A stretch of 64,000 nucleotides of DNA from Pampus argenteus (GCA_036937835.1 CM072879.1:14811001-14875000); one strand, 5' to 3'; positions 44,525 through 58,290 are shown, counted from the stretch's first letter. Notes: generated from the letters alone by a model not told the origin. Made by a program: numbers and translations.

Positions 44525-47389
44525 GTCCCTGGACCAGAGTCTGCTCTCGACATGTGTCGACATTTATAACACTTTGTCAGTTTTACAGCCCCCCCATATA
44601 AAATTGTTAAATGTAGGGATATATTTAGAATCTTTATCCTGCTAATGTTTAAGACAACTAAAAAAAAACCCGCTGGACCCCAGTTATACAATCAATCAGA
44701 CAATCAATGGCCACCAGTTTCACTTAATAGAAAAAGCTTCTTCTTACTTTTTCTGTGCACAAACAATGAGAGGTTGGACCTATAAGCACCAAAAACAAAG
44801 ACTTCTCTGTAACCTGTAGTGTAATATGTTTGTTTTCCTCCGTTGAATGTGCCACCGATGCTTCAGAACAACTATGATTATCAGTTTATCATTGACGAGG
44901 GAGTCGAATATATATGTTTAGACTGATTCATTAGCTCCCGCTGTCTACTTGAACAGTTAGTGACATTTTATGTTCAGAGACTGCAACATTCTCATTAAGT
45001 CATCTCTACCTAACATGATAGGAGCACGAGTAGGTGCTTGATTGACATGTTGTTGCACCTGTTAAGATGGGAGAAGTTACACCTTTATCATTATTATTTA
45101 TTATTGGCCCCTATAAGTTGTAAGTGACCTCACGTCATTCCAATACAGCTCAGCCCAACGTCTACCTGCCGTAATTAGCCACATTAGGTGAAAACATCGG
45201 TGTAGGTTTTCAGTCTTTAAAGCTATTCTGTACATTTTCTAAATTTAAAGGTATTTAACACCAACTTTTTTAAATTACCAAACATTCATACAACTTTTAC
45301 TGACACGTTACAGTAGCTGTATGTACACTTAAACACAACATTGCAGTGCTTTGTATAAGTTCACTTCTACCGTATATTTACTGGCAGATTCTTTAGATAT
45401 AGTATTTGGGCACTTGTTGCCATTGTTGTTGTCACTGTCATTATTAGTAGTAGATTGTAGATAACAGCAACAGGAGGAGACGGTCAAGACTTCATGGTCA
45501 CCAGGTATATCTGCGTACGCAACATAATTATGTGTATTATCAGACAGACATGCCAGGCGTCTCGCTCCAGAGCAGTGACTATGTTATAAAATGTCTGGCC
45601 TGGGATTAAAGGAGCTCTTACACGCCACTGGAGAGGTTCCTGTGCCGGCAACGCTGTAATTAGAGTCAAGAGGTCGAGCAGTTCAGCTGAAACTCTGTTC
45701 CCGTAAGTAACGAGGCCTGCCTTACAATTCTTCTGTGTTCACTTCAATGAAGAGTTTTTGGTCTCAGTGAGTTTTTTTTCTATCTATCGTTGAAAACACT
45801 GGCATATAATAATGCTCATGTTATAATATTTATACTACTACTCTACTTCAGTAAGTACTATTGCAACGTCTGCTTGTAAGTTCCACAATCACAACAGCAC
45901 ATATTACATTATAATATTCTCGTGAATATTAACTGTAATAAGGTTTAAATTTTCTTTGTCTTTATTATTATTATTATTATTTGTTTCTGTATTTTTGCAT
46001 TCAGTTACACTGATTGACTGACTGTAATTATTCATTAGCATTAATTGCATTAATTGTAGTTGCTTGATAGGGAAGATGGATGTATGCATACTGTACTAGA
46101 GTCGTGTGAAACATTGCACCTGCGATCTGCCATTAATGTTTTATATTTCTTATAGCATCATAATGTTGATATGATGCACCCTTCCCTTGCCTTTATTTCA
46201 GTTGCTGATTCGTTGCTTCGCCTGTACCAGAAAGTAGGAGATGATGACACTGTTGAGTCACATGTCCTAAGCAACAAAGTTATTGCTATTGATGTGTCAT
46301 TGATTCTGCAAATTTCTTTTTTAAAAAAGCAGGCCCCTGAGTATGACTGCCGATGACATCCTCTTCTAACCTGAGCGTCAGGGGAGCGTCATCATCCTCT
46401 GTCCCACTCGCTACCATGAGCTCAACTCATTACCATAAAAGTTAATGAAGCTCAGGGGCACATTTGGCATTTCGCAAACTAGTCTGCTTCCCCAGGTACA
46501 CGCTGTACTAGAGAAAACTTCTATTATATGAAAGTTTTGTAGATATACAGTCTTATTACTGCAGCATGAATGTAACAAATCATCATTATTTTGCATGTTG
46601 CTTCCTGATATTTTAGCACATAATGTGACTTTTAGTTTATTTAATTTCTCATAGCAATTTGCACGATGTAAGGAAAAACGGGCGTTATATCTTATTATGG
46701 TGTGATGTGTCATATTTCATTTGTAGAACAAAACTGATTGCAGGTCAGTGGCCACTGGTGAATTACAATGGTCCTGGGCACCATGGCAACAGCACACTGC
46801 TCAGCTCAGCCAGATAGCTATGAACTATTAAACCCTACACTACAATATATTAAAGCAACAATTTATTTGGATAATCCAGTAATGATACTACAGTGAGAAG
46901 AAAAGCAGATGCTCAACAATCGGCTGCTTGTCTAATTGTTACAATATTGTATTATAACTGGTAATCCTGACAACCTTAAACACTGTCATTGATTATATAT
47001 ACACACCATATTTATATTTTATTATTGGATTCATATTATATTACACGAAACTCAGTAAACCTCCAAGTACTCCTCCAAAGTACTTTTAAATACGTCTGGA
47101 GGGGATTTTCGATGCAGACGCTCACTGAAATTTTAAAGCAGTTTTTTTGTTGTTTTTTTTAAAAACAACAACTTTATTTTGTAGTTTATGATCAAGACAT
47201 TTATATAATTTCGTCGCCTCCTACGTTCCCAGATTTATCATCTTCATGTTTTCTGCTGTCACCATGTCAGTCACAGAAACAGTGACACAAGCCAGAATGT
47301 CTTCATTGAATGAATTATGATTCACTGAGAAGCTATTTAAAGATTGTGGAGGATGAGATGTTCAGATGCTTTTCTGTGGGCAGAAGAAA

Positions 47390-47463
47390 GATCTTTTCAC
47401 TAGATATAGAATTTAATCATTACTATGTTTAAATTCTATAATTCTATATTTAGTGAAAAGATC
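47390..47463. repeat. AT-rich 74-nt inverted repeat (hairpin)
   Basis: The 24-nt left arm (47390-47413, GATCTTTTCACTAGATATAG...) pairs with 47440-47463 with one mismatch, leaving a 26-nt loop. Inside, ATAGAATTTAA can alternatively pair with TTAAATTCTAT over 11 bp. It could be a small foldback element, the remnant of a MITE, or a hairpin-RNA precursor. No target-site duplication was identified. Confidence 0.8.
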
Positions 47464-47929
47464 ACTGGGAAGCAATATGAACTTTGTCTTGAGTTCCAAA
47501 ACTTTCTGAAGAGTTTTCATGTTCACGCTGTGTTCATAGTTTCTCCACACCAAATACACTACATGACTTAACTGCTCCTGACCGTACATTTGTGAAGTGA
47601 GTTGTGTTCACCCTGTTATGATCCATGCATGCTGGATTTCATATTCTGTTAGTGATTTATAAGACTTTGAACGTGATTTTAGGTGACTTAAAATGTTTTT
47701 TTTATTTTTTTTTTTATTTTTTTTTGTATTCTGGATACAGACACCACAGAGGAACGTCTCACTGACGAGACTACTGTTTGCTATGGATGATTAGAAAAAC
47801 TTGAGCTGCGTTTCAGGGACCCTTTTGTGCGGCTGGATTTTATTTGTCGCGCATGGTGCAGAATGTCAATCTGTTTCACTACTGTAACTGTATTTCGGTG
47901 TCTTGTACTCTAAGTCCATATGTGTCTGT

Positions 47930-47930
<1 letters not shown>

Positions 47931-47978
<48 letters not shown>
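47931..47978. repeat. TAAC tetranucleotide repeat, 12 units
   Basis: Perfect tandem array of TAAC. Confidence 0.9.
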
Positions 47979-50278
47979 CAATGAGAGCCAGATAAGTTTT
48001 AGTGTGCTTGTAGCACTTTCATAATCATTTTGATGCTTTTTTAGTAGGAAATGAGATAATCCAGGTTATCACAGGTACTGTCAGATCGAGGGGGTATAGG
48101 GGGGGTCTTTCTGCTGTTCAAATCCTATACATAGTGGCTCCAGTACTGTATAATGTTTCTATGGTAGAACTATATATATATATAAAAAAAACAATATAAT
48201 AAATCCAAACAACTCATTCATTAATAGGCCATATTAACTAACTCACCTAGAGTCACCTAAGATATTCATAAACTCCTATTAGTATACAGTATAAATAGCA
48301 ACATGTACAGACTGAGCCCAGATCATTTACTATCTCCTTCTGTGTATTTTGTCTTAAAATATTGTTGCGCTCTTATGATTGCCTTCTGGGAATAAACAGA
48401 GAGTCTGGTGTGTCTCTTATGTGAACTTAATGTGGCACAAGATATGAGGCGCGGACCTGTTTGACATTATGCTGCAATCACATTACCGTACTTAGCATGA
48501 TTTGTTTCAGAGAAATTACTGCTCTATTGTGCGCTTCAGGCCCATCCTTTGTGTTGACCTCATAAATTGATTATAAGGTCAGGAATTAACTCATGGTAAA
48601 TATGCTCAAGATGAACACGGTGCAGCAATCATGTGTTGGATCAATTTCCTGTGCTTGCACATGGCATTAAGAGCAATATATATATATATATATATTATTT
48701 TTTTTTTACCAGGCATTACTGATGACTGTGGTGTATAATTGTTTTCTCTTACGTGCACCGCTTAATTGTCACCGCTGATGTATTTGAAAAAAAATGACTA
48801 ATTCCACAATAATTCTTTCTTTATTTTCCTCCAGGCATTTCTTTTTTATTATGCCATAAGTGCTGTACAGTCCTTAATCAAAATTTTAAAGTCTCCTTAA
48901 AATTCAGAAGAATGTTGTCGTATGAATCATGCATTATTATTATTATTGCAGGATTACTGAAGATGCTTGTTAGCAACAGAAAATGCGTCAAACTTCTCGC
49001 TCTGTTAATTTCACCTGGTGACGATGTGTCTTGATAACTAAAAGGCTTGTTGGGTTTTTGCCTCTTTATCATCACTCTGAATTCATCTAAGAGAGGAAGT
49101 GACACATCAAATAGCCTCAACACTCCCCCACAGACTACTTGATAATCTCACCCAAACCTGCTCTTGCATTTATGTCATTTTTTTTATGTTCTTATTCAAA
49201 GCTACAACGTACTTTTAATTGAGGCACAAACAGAAGACGGTTGGATGCACAGATGGAAACACTGTTTAGAGAGAAGAACCTTTAAAAGAAATGGGGAAAC
49301 GTACTGCTAAGTGATTCTGTAATAATGCGCATAAACACTGCAGTATTTAGATTACGTGGGAGGAGTATTTCAGTACAGGAATACTTTGCTTGGCACCGTG
49401 TTGGCTCTTACGTAGACAATGATGCAAATGCACGTATACAGTATGATAAACATAAACATAACATAGTCAGGTCCCACGTGGAGCACACACCCACATATTC
49501 ACACACACACGGAGGACAGGGTTTACACAAACAGGCTTTGAGTTGCAGAAAAAGTACCTCATCCACTGTAACCCTCACCCCTACATGATCAACACCATTT
49601 CATCAACTGTGCACTAGCATCTTTTCCCAGGCCAACTGATATTTTTAAACCAGTGGTTAAACCAACATGTGTGTGTATAGCAGATATAAATACACCATCC
49701 AATTAAACTAATGTGGGTGAAGACTTAATTGTGATGAACTCAGTATTCATGCAGATGTGGAGTTTTTCTCAATCACACTGTGCAAGCGTGTATTCAGTCG
49801 GTATGATCGATATTCCATTTAAGGCTCTCTTGACGTAAGAAAAAAAAAAGGTTTCAGCTTGTGTTGGGTGGTATTTTTAGATGCTGTATTCTAGCATCTT
49901 CAATTTACAAAAAAAATGCTTCTCTTTACAAGTAATTTAACTTGTTTGTATCAAACTTTCAAATGCTCAGAAAAGCATGATGCCGGTCACATTTTCAGAA
50001 ACAGTGTACCTTGCAATGCAAAATTTTAAATCAATCGTGAAAAAATATAACAAAATTCATTTTGTATTACAGGTTATGAAACATTGTGGACTTTATACAT
50101 ACATTTACTGCATATGATGATTTAAAGATACTTTGAGGAGATCCAGTTAGGTAATCACACATCTACAGGAGGAATAAGAGCCAGTAACAGTCACATCATC
50201 TAATCTACGTACATCAAGGAGGCTGTGAAACTGTGAAACTAAATATTCTTCCCTGGCTTCCTACAGGATTATTAGCAT

Positions 50279-50301
50279 GTGTGTGTGTGTGTGTGTGTGT
50301 T
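50279..50301. repeat. GT microsatellite
   Basis: About 11 GT units. Confidence 0.85.
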
Positions 50302-51368
50302 TCCCTACTGGACAGCTGTATCCTGTACCAAGGCATACAATTCAAACCTTGTCAACACTTTAAGGTGCCTGACCTTTAATTATTGTTTCATTCACATACT
50401 TTTCATGCTAATATGTCAGTTAACCTTTGAAGATCTGGGGCAAAAGATTACATTAGGTGAACTAAGCGGAGTGCAGATTATGTAAAAGTATGCAGGTAGT
50501 TCATTCTGTGGTTCAATCAGATGCAGAATCAAAGCAGAGGATTCAGTTGTAGAGTAGCATTCAGCGAAGGAGGAAACACTGAGCGCAGGAGATCATCCAA
50601 ATGTTTCGACTAACTACCGTATACAAGTACAGTCATCCTCCCCTTCAAAAAGGCTGGATCTATTCCTACCCTGCTACTGCATGCAGTCAACTTTATATCA
50701 GCACTGGAGAGATGCTCAGATGTTCCTGTGCAACCACTCAGAGGTAGAACTGGTAAGACATGCTGAAAATCATCCTCTTCCACCTGAAGATGGTGTCCTT
50801 TTAAGTGATTTCTACTAAAAATACGTCACTGACGGTTTGCCGTAACTCTGAGGTTGCCAGGCAACGGAGACTTCACCTGGCCGAGCAATAATCCAGGAAA
50901 TAAAACCACAAGGTGTGTTTTTATATTTTGTTTTGTTTGATTAAATAAACGACACAACCTGTAGTCAACTTAATAAAATGTTCTACGTCAGTTGGCTGGG
51001 TCAGTTATTGTTAATAATAATAATAAAAAACATTTCCAACACGGACAACAATCCATAACAAATAAAAAAACAAAAACAAAAGAGGAGCCAAGCAATATCT
51101 CTTGGACATATTTCTTGGAAAAAGCGTCTAAACAAGCCAACAATGAGGTCCTTTTAGATAAATTAATATATTAATATATTAAACATTTGTTTAACCTGTT
51201 GGCATAGTACAATTAGCATGTTAGCATGCTAAATTTATTAATCTCACACGACATCTGAGGGGACAGGAATTAGGGGGTAACTAAAGACACTTGGATTCAT
51301 TTTCTGAGACAATGAATGCCTGAAAAAGGTTTGCAAAGGAGAAAGTAAACTGAATGTGAATGTGTAAC

Positions 51369-51393
51369 ATTCATTCATTCATTCATTCATTCA
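51369..51393. repeat. ATTC repeat (LINE tail)
   Basis: About six ATTC units at the 3' end of the minus-strand LINE. Confidence 0.85.
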
Positions 51394-51850
51394 CTCCTCC
51401 TCCTTCTTCTTCTTCTTCTTCTTCTCCTCCTTTTCCCTTCAGGTGTCGCCACAGTGAATCAGTTGCCTCCATCTGTCTTGTGTATCCTCTTCTCTCACAC
51501 CAGCTACCTTCATGTCCTCTTTCACAACATCCATATATCTCCTCTTTGGTCTTCCTCTAGACCTCCTGCCTGGCAGTTCAAAGCTCAGCATCCTTCTACC
51601 AACATATTCACTATGTGTCCTCTGGACATGTCTGAGCCATCTCAGTCTGGCCTCTCTGACTTTATCTCCAACACCTCTACCATGTGCTGTCCTTCTGATC
51701 CTATCCACCCTGGTCACTCCCAAAGAGAACCTCAGCATCTTCATCTCTGCTACCTCCAGCTCTGCCTCCTGTCTTTTTCCTCAGTGTTACTGTCTCTAGA
51801 CATCAAACAACATCGCTGGTCTCACCACAGTTTTGTACACCTTTCCTTTC
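51369..51850 (-). pseudogene. RTE-like LINE 3' end, truncated
   Basis: The minus strand first reads GKVYKTVVRPAMLF (about 51850-51805) and then, in one frame to 51439, EMKMLRFSLGVTRVDRIRRT, VREARLRWLRHVQRT and GRRSRGRPKRRYMDVVKEDM. This is the conserved C-terminal region downstream of the reverse transcriptase in many fish non-LTR elements, I believe of the RTE group. Short lesions (a stop after AMLFDV) break the frame between the two parts. The 3' end is followed by GAA-rich repeats and then (GAAT)n at 51393-51369, the simple-repeat tail usual for RTE insertions. The 5' part is absent, as expected from incomplete target-primed reverse transcription. Confidence 0.85.
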
Positions 51851-54800
51851 AGTGTTCATTCATTCACTGCGGATACAAAAACGCCTGTAACTTTTCCACC
51901 GCTACATAATTCACTGATTTCTTTTAAAACTTCAGACTTGAAATGCATTTCATCCATTATGTGAGCCTTGTATTACACAGACAAATTATTCACTAAATTA
52001 GGCTATTTAATTAAAATGCACCTTTGAGGAACCATTCAATTTAATGGGCAATTAATAAAGGGCTTCTCTCATCAACCGTAGATCCAACGCGTTAAAAGCA
52101 TTGCCTTAACTACTGAAGTCATTAATGCCCTGATTTTATGCCTAAAAGCTATTTCCTGTTTTACTTGTATTAATACGGACATTTCATCTGTGTTCATGAA
52201 GCATCTATAAGGATGAGTTGTTGAACCGGTGCTGTCAGTGGGAATTCTGTTAACCTGTATTACATGACTAATATGTAGCATGTCAGACGGGAGCTGTAGC
52301 TTGATTCAAGTTAGACCTGTTCAGTAAATGACAGCAACTTCATTAACATTTCCACTGACAGTTCTGGTCTCTGAGGATGCGGTGAGCGCTGGTTCTGTGT
52401 TAATCAACTATGGTAGAACATTATGTAAGTAATATAACCCGTTTCTGAGGTCAGGTGGTGCGTGCGTGCGTGTGTGCGTGCGTGCGTCTGTGTGTGAATG
52501 TGTGTAGCTTTTGTCAGCGATCCAAAAGGTACACAGTAAATAGTGCTCTAACCCAAACAGAGTGAGGGTGATGATGACCCACAGGCCTTCCCCAAAACCA
52601 TCACCTCCATATTCATTATGAAATCTAGCGTAATGCATAATTATGTTTTTAATTGGTGCATGCAAGGAGATGGGGAAATTCACATTGATATGTTAATATC
52701 ATTCAGGTAGAATAAAAGCAAGCGTTGTTAATGTAGTATTGTGGGTTGAATGATCAAGAACTTATAGAATATTATAAAATACATATAAATAAAATCGAGC
52801 CACTGGCCTGTACTTTATATAGTACAGTTTTTAGTTCATAGTTTTAAACCGTTCATAATTCAAGCAAGTACAACAATATACACTGCACATTTTTTCCTGT
52901 GGATTATTATTTTTTTTTTTTTTACTGTTCTTTTCTTTATCAATGCTTTTTTGTGTTATGGTGTCTATTAACAGGAAGTGAGGGCAGCGGGGAAGGTGGC
53001 AAATGGAAATCCAATAAGGTTGCTGACGTCAATGTCCATGTTCAGAAGGAACACGTTGATTGAATCAGCGAGATTGTTGTAATATAAACCAACAGTAGAG
53101 TGGTATCACCGTTTAGCTGCTCCATTGTTGTTTGTTGTGATAATGACTGGCTGCAGGCTGCAGCTCTGACACTGAGTTATTGAGATTGGGATTTAAATAA
53201 AGGGAAAGAAACTCTTAAGTAATCCAGGAGTTGTTCTCGCAACAAGCAGTCAATGTGCATTCTTGGGGATAACAGGAGAAAAGGTGTTTGGTATTGGTAC
53301 GTTAACATCACGTTTTTTTTTTAGAAAAACAGCAATTAGATGCCGTTGTCAAGGTCAAGAGTTTTATTGCATTTTTACGGTTCATCTGTTTTCCAAATGC
53401 CATAATATAATATAATCACATTGTGGTATTTATGTTTTAGGATTTCTATCAGTTTGTCTGTGTTTTATTTCAGCGGAGATACGACCTCACAGTGCGAAGC
53501 CCGTCATCAACATTTACTGGAAGTTTTAACCATCTGCACTGTTAATTTGAGGTTTGACATTTGTGGTTTTTACAGGAAATGTCTCATAATTATTGGGTGC
53601 ATCAGGTCTAAAATTCACTTTCAGGTCTATCCCAATGTTGATTGACAATAAAATGATAGACAAATTCACTTTGTCCAATACTATGCTAAAAAAAACTAAT
53701 TCTCACCAGCCTCAGCTGTACTTTAGCTATACTACTGAGTAAATGTCACTACGCTAACATGCTAAACTAATATGGTCATAAGACATTTAAAAACCTGCAT
53801 TGTTTATTCTGGTTGAATCAGACACAGCATCCTTTGGCTATTAAAGTGCAACTATTATATTTTGTTGTCTATTAGGCACAGTAACATGCAATTCTAAAAT
53901 GTAATCTAATCCTTTAATGAGCCATTAAACATTTTTTTTCTGTGTTATTCAATTTAATTTTCCTAAGATATAATGAGCATTTCAAAAGAATAAATGACCT
54001 CTGAGATGATGCAGTTTAGTCATAACAAACATGGTGAAAACAACGAGAAATATAAGAACCTCAGAGAGCCAGACATCCCTAAAAAAAACAGAAGATATGA
54101 ATGAAAACATTTGACTCCAGATGAATATTCAAATATTAAATCTATACTGCAGATGAAATTACTCAAGCCCATGCTATCTGCTCAGATCGGCAGGTTAATG
54201 CCTAACAGCTTGCAGTTCAAGAGAATTCGGTGGCCTATTATGTTTGCTTACAATTCCCTGAACAGACTACCTTGATCCCCCGTCACCTGCCGGTTTGTAT
54301 AACCGACAGGAAGCAGTGGATGCTGTGCCGTTCAAACAACGTGTGTGACTCGAACAGCTCTTTTAAGCCTCTAATGGTAACTTCCGCTGTGGAGAGTAGA
54401 GCATGGTGATCTGCACGTCTCACTTATTTCACCCCAGAGAACACCGCTGCCATCTGTGTCTGGAGTCTATTAACCTTACATCTACTCCTCTAAAGACTGA
54501 TAATTCAAGGTGGCTGCACATTGAGGTAATGAAAGATTTTTTTTTTTTTATCCGAGCGACTGGTGTCCAACGATACACAGAAGAAATCAATGAGCTTCTA
54601 TACAACTTTTATTTCCCTTGAACACCAAGGCTCCTGCGTTTTTCAGCAGCTGCATGACATGCTATAATAGTTCCCAACCGGAACTAATGAATCACATCTT
54701 TTAGATGAGAAAAACAACTCAGATAAAAGGCCTGTTTATGCAGAAAAGGTATATGGTACACGTTTTATTCAATGAACGGCTATGTACTTGTAGGAAGTGC

Positions 54801-56133
54801 ATAAAAAAGTACAAAATCTTTTTTTGGTGCAATGACGTGCTTTCCACGTGCCATCAGAAGGAACACTTTTTTCACTATGAGATTTCTGTGTGCCACGTGT
54901 GAATTTCTTTTTCCTGTGAGCATCAGCGAAAGCCGCAATGTTTGCAAACGTCTGTTTTGCATTCATGGAGCAAAAAGGGAGCAATACATTGAAATACACC
55001 ACCTGATTACAAAGGTAAACATAATATATTTACTACATGCAGTGAGTAATAGATGTCTCATGAGAAGGTAGAAGGTTTTCTAATTGAACTGGCTGTTATG
55101 CAATCCATATGGTTATGTATAAACATGCTTATTTCAAATAGTTACAGTTGCAACATGTCAGAGGCTTAAAAAAAACCCAGAAAGTTGGTTAAATGCTCTC
55201 TGCTTCTGACTAAAATGGATGTCAGCAAAGTGCTACCTTGCAGACAGGAAATCCTTTAACAGGGGGGAATGTCTTCTGACAATTACAGTGAATGAAAATA
55301 ATGTCATTTTTCTAGAGGTCTGAGCACTCAGCGGTTCTTTCTAATTGCCTTCCTGAGCTGGAACTTCCAAGTAAGTGATCACTGTAGGTGTTAATTTTCT
55401 GTATTTGCCGTCTCTTAAAATGTCATTGACGTCACGCAAGTGGAAAAAAAAAAAAAATGTAAAAAAAAATGGCTCAACAATTTCTCCCCTTTTCATTCCT
55501 AGTCAAACATAAATGAACCGTTCATACATGCACAATCACACTCACTTCCGCAGACGGAATTTAAAATACAAAATGAAACATACATGCAAGAGTTGATCGA
55601 TGAAGCGGACCGATTTATGTCAATAAAACTGGGAGGAGTATGGATCTCAACCCTTTGCAGTCTCCCTCTCTGAAGGATGCGTATGTGTAGTTGGCACTCA
55701 GATGAATGAACAGATGAATTTTCAGTTTTTAGTTAGTGGTATTGTATCTTTTCACAAAGCAACAACACTGACATGTGAGAATCAAATAACTTCATCCTCG
55801 TCATTGTCATCACTGCTATTGAACTGTTGTCCCCACAGTTTTTGTTTTTTTGTTGTTGTTTTTTTACTTCACTGAGGTTTTTTGGAGAGTTTGAAAATTG
55901 TGTTTCAAAATTCACTGTCATTTTTTTTATTCCGTCTAACCTTCACAGTTTTTTGAAAAATCAATTTTCTGTACAATAAGTACAGTTCTTTTAGGTTAAG
56001 ATTTATTTATTGTCTATTTCTATCACTTTTACTTTCATGCTAGACCACATCTATCGAAGAAATGGGATCAGTGGATTGTAAGTGGTTGCTTTGAATGGGC
56101 TGCCACATAAATGCTCCTCACATCATAAAAGAC
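51851..56133. other. Non-coding stretch
   Basis: No gene is recognised. A GTGC/GTGT-type simple repeat lies around 52458-52503 and a 35-nt sequence shared with 61087-61121 lies at 53628-53662. Confidence 0.5.
53628..53662 (+). repeat. 35-nt dispersed repeat, copy A
   Basis: Begins TATCCCAATGTTGATTGAC, contains AATAAA, and is identical to 61087-61121. The flanks do not match. Confidence 0.8.
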
Positions 56134-56136
56134 CTG
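56134..56136. repeat. Harbinger target-site duplication (CTG), left
   Basis: CTG directly precedes the GGGTCCG terminus and recurs at 58591-58593. Three base pairs is the usual PIF/Harbinger duplication. Confidence 0.7.
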
Positions 56137-56485
56137 GGGTCCGTTTCACAAAGCAGGTTTATTGAAAACTCAGAGTCTGTTAACCCTGGAATCACGGAAA
56201 CTCCGAGTTTTCCGTTTCACAAAGGAGGGTCAGTCAAACCCGAGAGAGAGGGGTAACTCTAACCTGTTTCACAAAGTGAGGTAACTTTACCTCAAGCACG
56301 GTTGCCATAGTAACGGGCTCCGTGAATCTAACCTGGTAGGTAGCAGGTTTTCCTGACGAAACTCTGAGTTTCTCTCCGTCTCCGCCCACTTTCAGAGCCG
56401 CATACTTACTTTCATTTCCTCATTCCTGCGCTGTCAGATCGTCCTCTAGTTCCAGAAGGAAACGTTTGGTGTCAACTGTTTGAAC

Positions 56486-57655
56486 ATGGCGTGTCCTTTT
56501 GATCACGATCTTGCGCAGTGAATTACATATCTGTCGGCAGAGAGTACTCAGACCACGCATTGATATTTCAGCCCTCCCGTTACAAAAGCGGTACCGTTTT
56601 ACTTCACAGTCTATAATTTACATACACAACCTCATCCGTCCGCACATTTCAAACATCACAAGTCACAGTCATGATTTTGCAGTACACTATTTAGTGTGTG
56701 GCGCTGCGTTTTTTTGCCAATGATAGTTTACTGTATAACATCGGAGATGCTGAGCACTTGAGTAAGGCAACTGTATGCAGGGCCATCAGAAGAGTCTGAC
56801 TTGCCCTGAAGGATGTAGAGATCTGTTGAATTCCTTTAATATCAGGCTGTATTATGACATTGTGCTGCCACCTCAGACTTGAATTAGTAAGTTTTATTAT
56901 TTTTATTTGTTTTAGGATTTCCCAATGTGATTGGCTGCATAGATGGTACACACATTCCCATCAGGCTCCCTCACATAATGAGGCTGATTATGTGAATAGG
57001 AAGTCCATTCACAGCATTAATGTGCAGGTACATGTAGACTAAGACGTTTCACTGTGTTAAGCACTTCCTCATAATTTAACTAATATCTGCCATGATCATA
57101 TGTGATGCTGCACACATAATCTCTGATGTGGAGGCCAAGTGGTCTGGGTCTGTTCATGACTTAAGGATATACCGCGAGTCAAACCTGAGTGCCAGGCTGC
57201 AGCGGTGAGAAACCTGAAGATTTGCAGTAAAATTCTCTTGTCTCCCCCCTTTACAACACCCCATGCATCCTCTCTACATTACATGAGAGTTTGACGGCCT
57301 TCTGCTGGGTGACAGGGGTTACCCCTGCCAACCAAGGCTGCTGACCCCTTACCCGGACCCTGAGCCAGGCCCCCAACAAAACTTCAACCGTGCTCACAGC
57401 AGGACGAGAGCCCGGGTGGAGATGACCATAGGCCTGCTGAAAGCCCGTTTCCAGTGCCTACGTCACCTCAGGGTGACCCCTGAGAGGGCCTGCGAGATTA
57501 TTGTGGCAGGTGTTGTTCTTCATAATATCGCCACTATTAGAGGAGAGCAACACCCCGCCCTACAGATTGATGACCCCGATGAAGACCCCGTCCACCTGCC
57601 AGCTCTGCAGGATGGCCGAGCGGTCAGAGACACGATTTGTTCTAATCACTTTTGA
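56486..57655 (+). pseudogene. HARBI1-like Harbinger transposase, broken
   Basis: Starts with ATG at 56486 (MACPFDHDLAQ, then a stop). Further on the family text reappears in shifting frames: NIGDAEHLSKATVCRAIRRV (near 56730-56800), then GFPNVIGCIDGTHIPI-like sequence (first catalytic Asp near 56942), VHDLRIYRESNLSARLQR (second Asp near 57158) and RARVEMTIGLLKARF (catalytic Glu 57419-57421). The last part, about 57282-57653, stays open and ends VRDTICSNHF. The DDE triad is therefore preserved while several in-frame stops and at least one frameshift separate the parts. HARBI1-type enzymes cut and reinsert Harbinger DNA together with the Myb-like protein. Confidence 0.88.
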
Positions 57656-57659
57656 GTTT

Positions 57660-58290
57660 AAAGCACCACCACAAATAAAAACATGAGGCACATTTCAGTT
57701 GGTCTTCTTTATTTCCTACAAATACAAAGCTAGTTAAGTTAATGTTCCAATAGTTAACATTGACATAATTGACATGTGACCATGCACCCACCTTTAATTT
57801 ATGTTCCAGTATTTGGATTTCTAAATCTGCTTTTTTAATCTGGCGGTCGAGGTATAGCATTTCTTTATTGGTCTTCTGGATTTTATTTAGGAGGTGAATT
57901 TTATAAATTTCTTTTACTGGTAACTGGGAATACATAAAGAGGACATAACATTAACCTGTTGCACATGAATTCCACACAATAAATCTCTGGAGTTTCATGA
58001 ACAGCTGTCTCACTGTGTCAATCTCTGCAGTTGAGGTCAGGGGAGTCTCCTGCTGCTGCCCAGACCTGTTTGAACAATGTTTTTATATTTCATCTTAAGT
58101 TGCTGCCAAGTGCGCTTCTCCCCCGCCGGATTGCACCTACATGAAATAAATAAATAGGCTCCATTCATGCAATTTGCCCTTCAATAGTTATTGTGATTGC
58201 AAAATATTACATTTAAACTTACGCATTGACCCGAGCAGCAATGCTCTCCCATGCCCTCTCCCTCTCTTTAGCAGTGTTGCACTTCTTTCT
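57660..58290 (-). pseudogene. Myb/SANT-like DNA-binding gene of the Harbinger element, broken
   Basis: On the minus strand KKCNTAKERERAWESIAARV ends in a canonical donor. Removing an 86-bp GT-AG intron (58137-58222) joins it in frame to ACNPAGEKRTWQQLKMKYKN, the typical second half of the Myb/SANT-like domain in this family. Further down, about 57935-57780, a lysine/glutamate-rich segment (DRQIKKADLEIQILEHKLKV) is the usual C-terminal coiled coil. A TGA just upstream of the first recognisable codons and another stop after SSRRLP break the gene. In zebrafish Harbinger elements the Myb-like protein binds the transposon ends and brings the transposase to the nucleus. Confidence 0.85.

Larger units (their letters stand above)
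38613..47389. other. Long non-coding stretch
   Basis: No gene is recognised. It contains AT and CA microsatellites (44118-44156, 44503-44524) and TTA-type repeats near 45963-45980. Frames are short and unremarkable. Confidence 0.5.
47464..51360. other. Non-coding stretch with simple repeats
   Basis: No gene is recognised. It contains the TAAC repeat (47931-47978), short TA repeats near 48170 and 48675, and a GT repeat (50279-50301). Confidence 0.5.

Noticed and set aside
51454..51909. 151-codon plus-strand frame
   Set aside because: It is the antisense shadow of the minus-strand LINE fragment.
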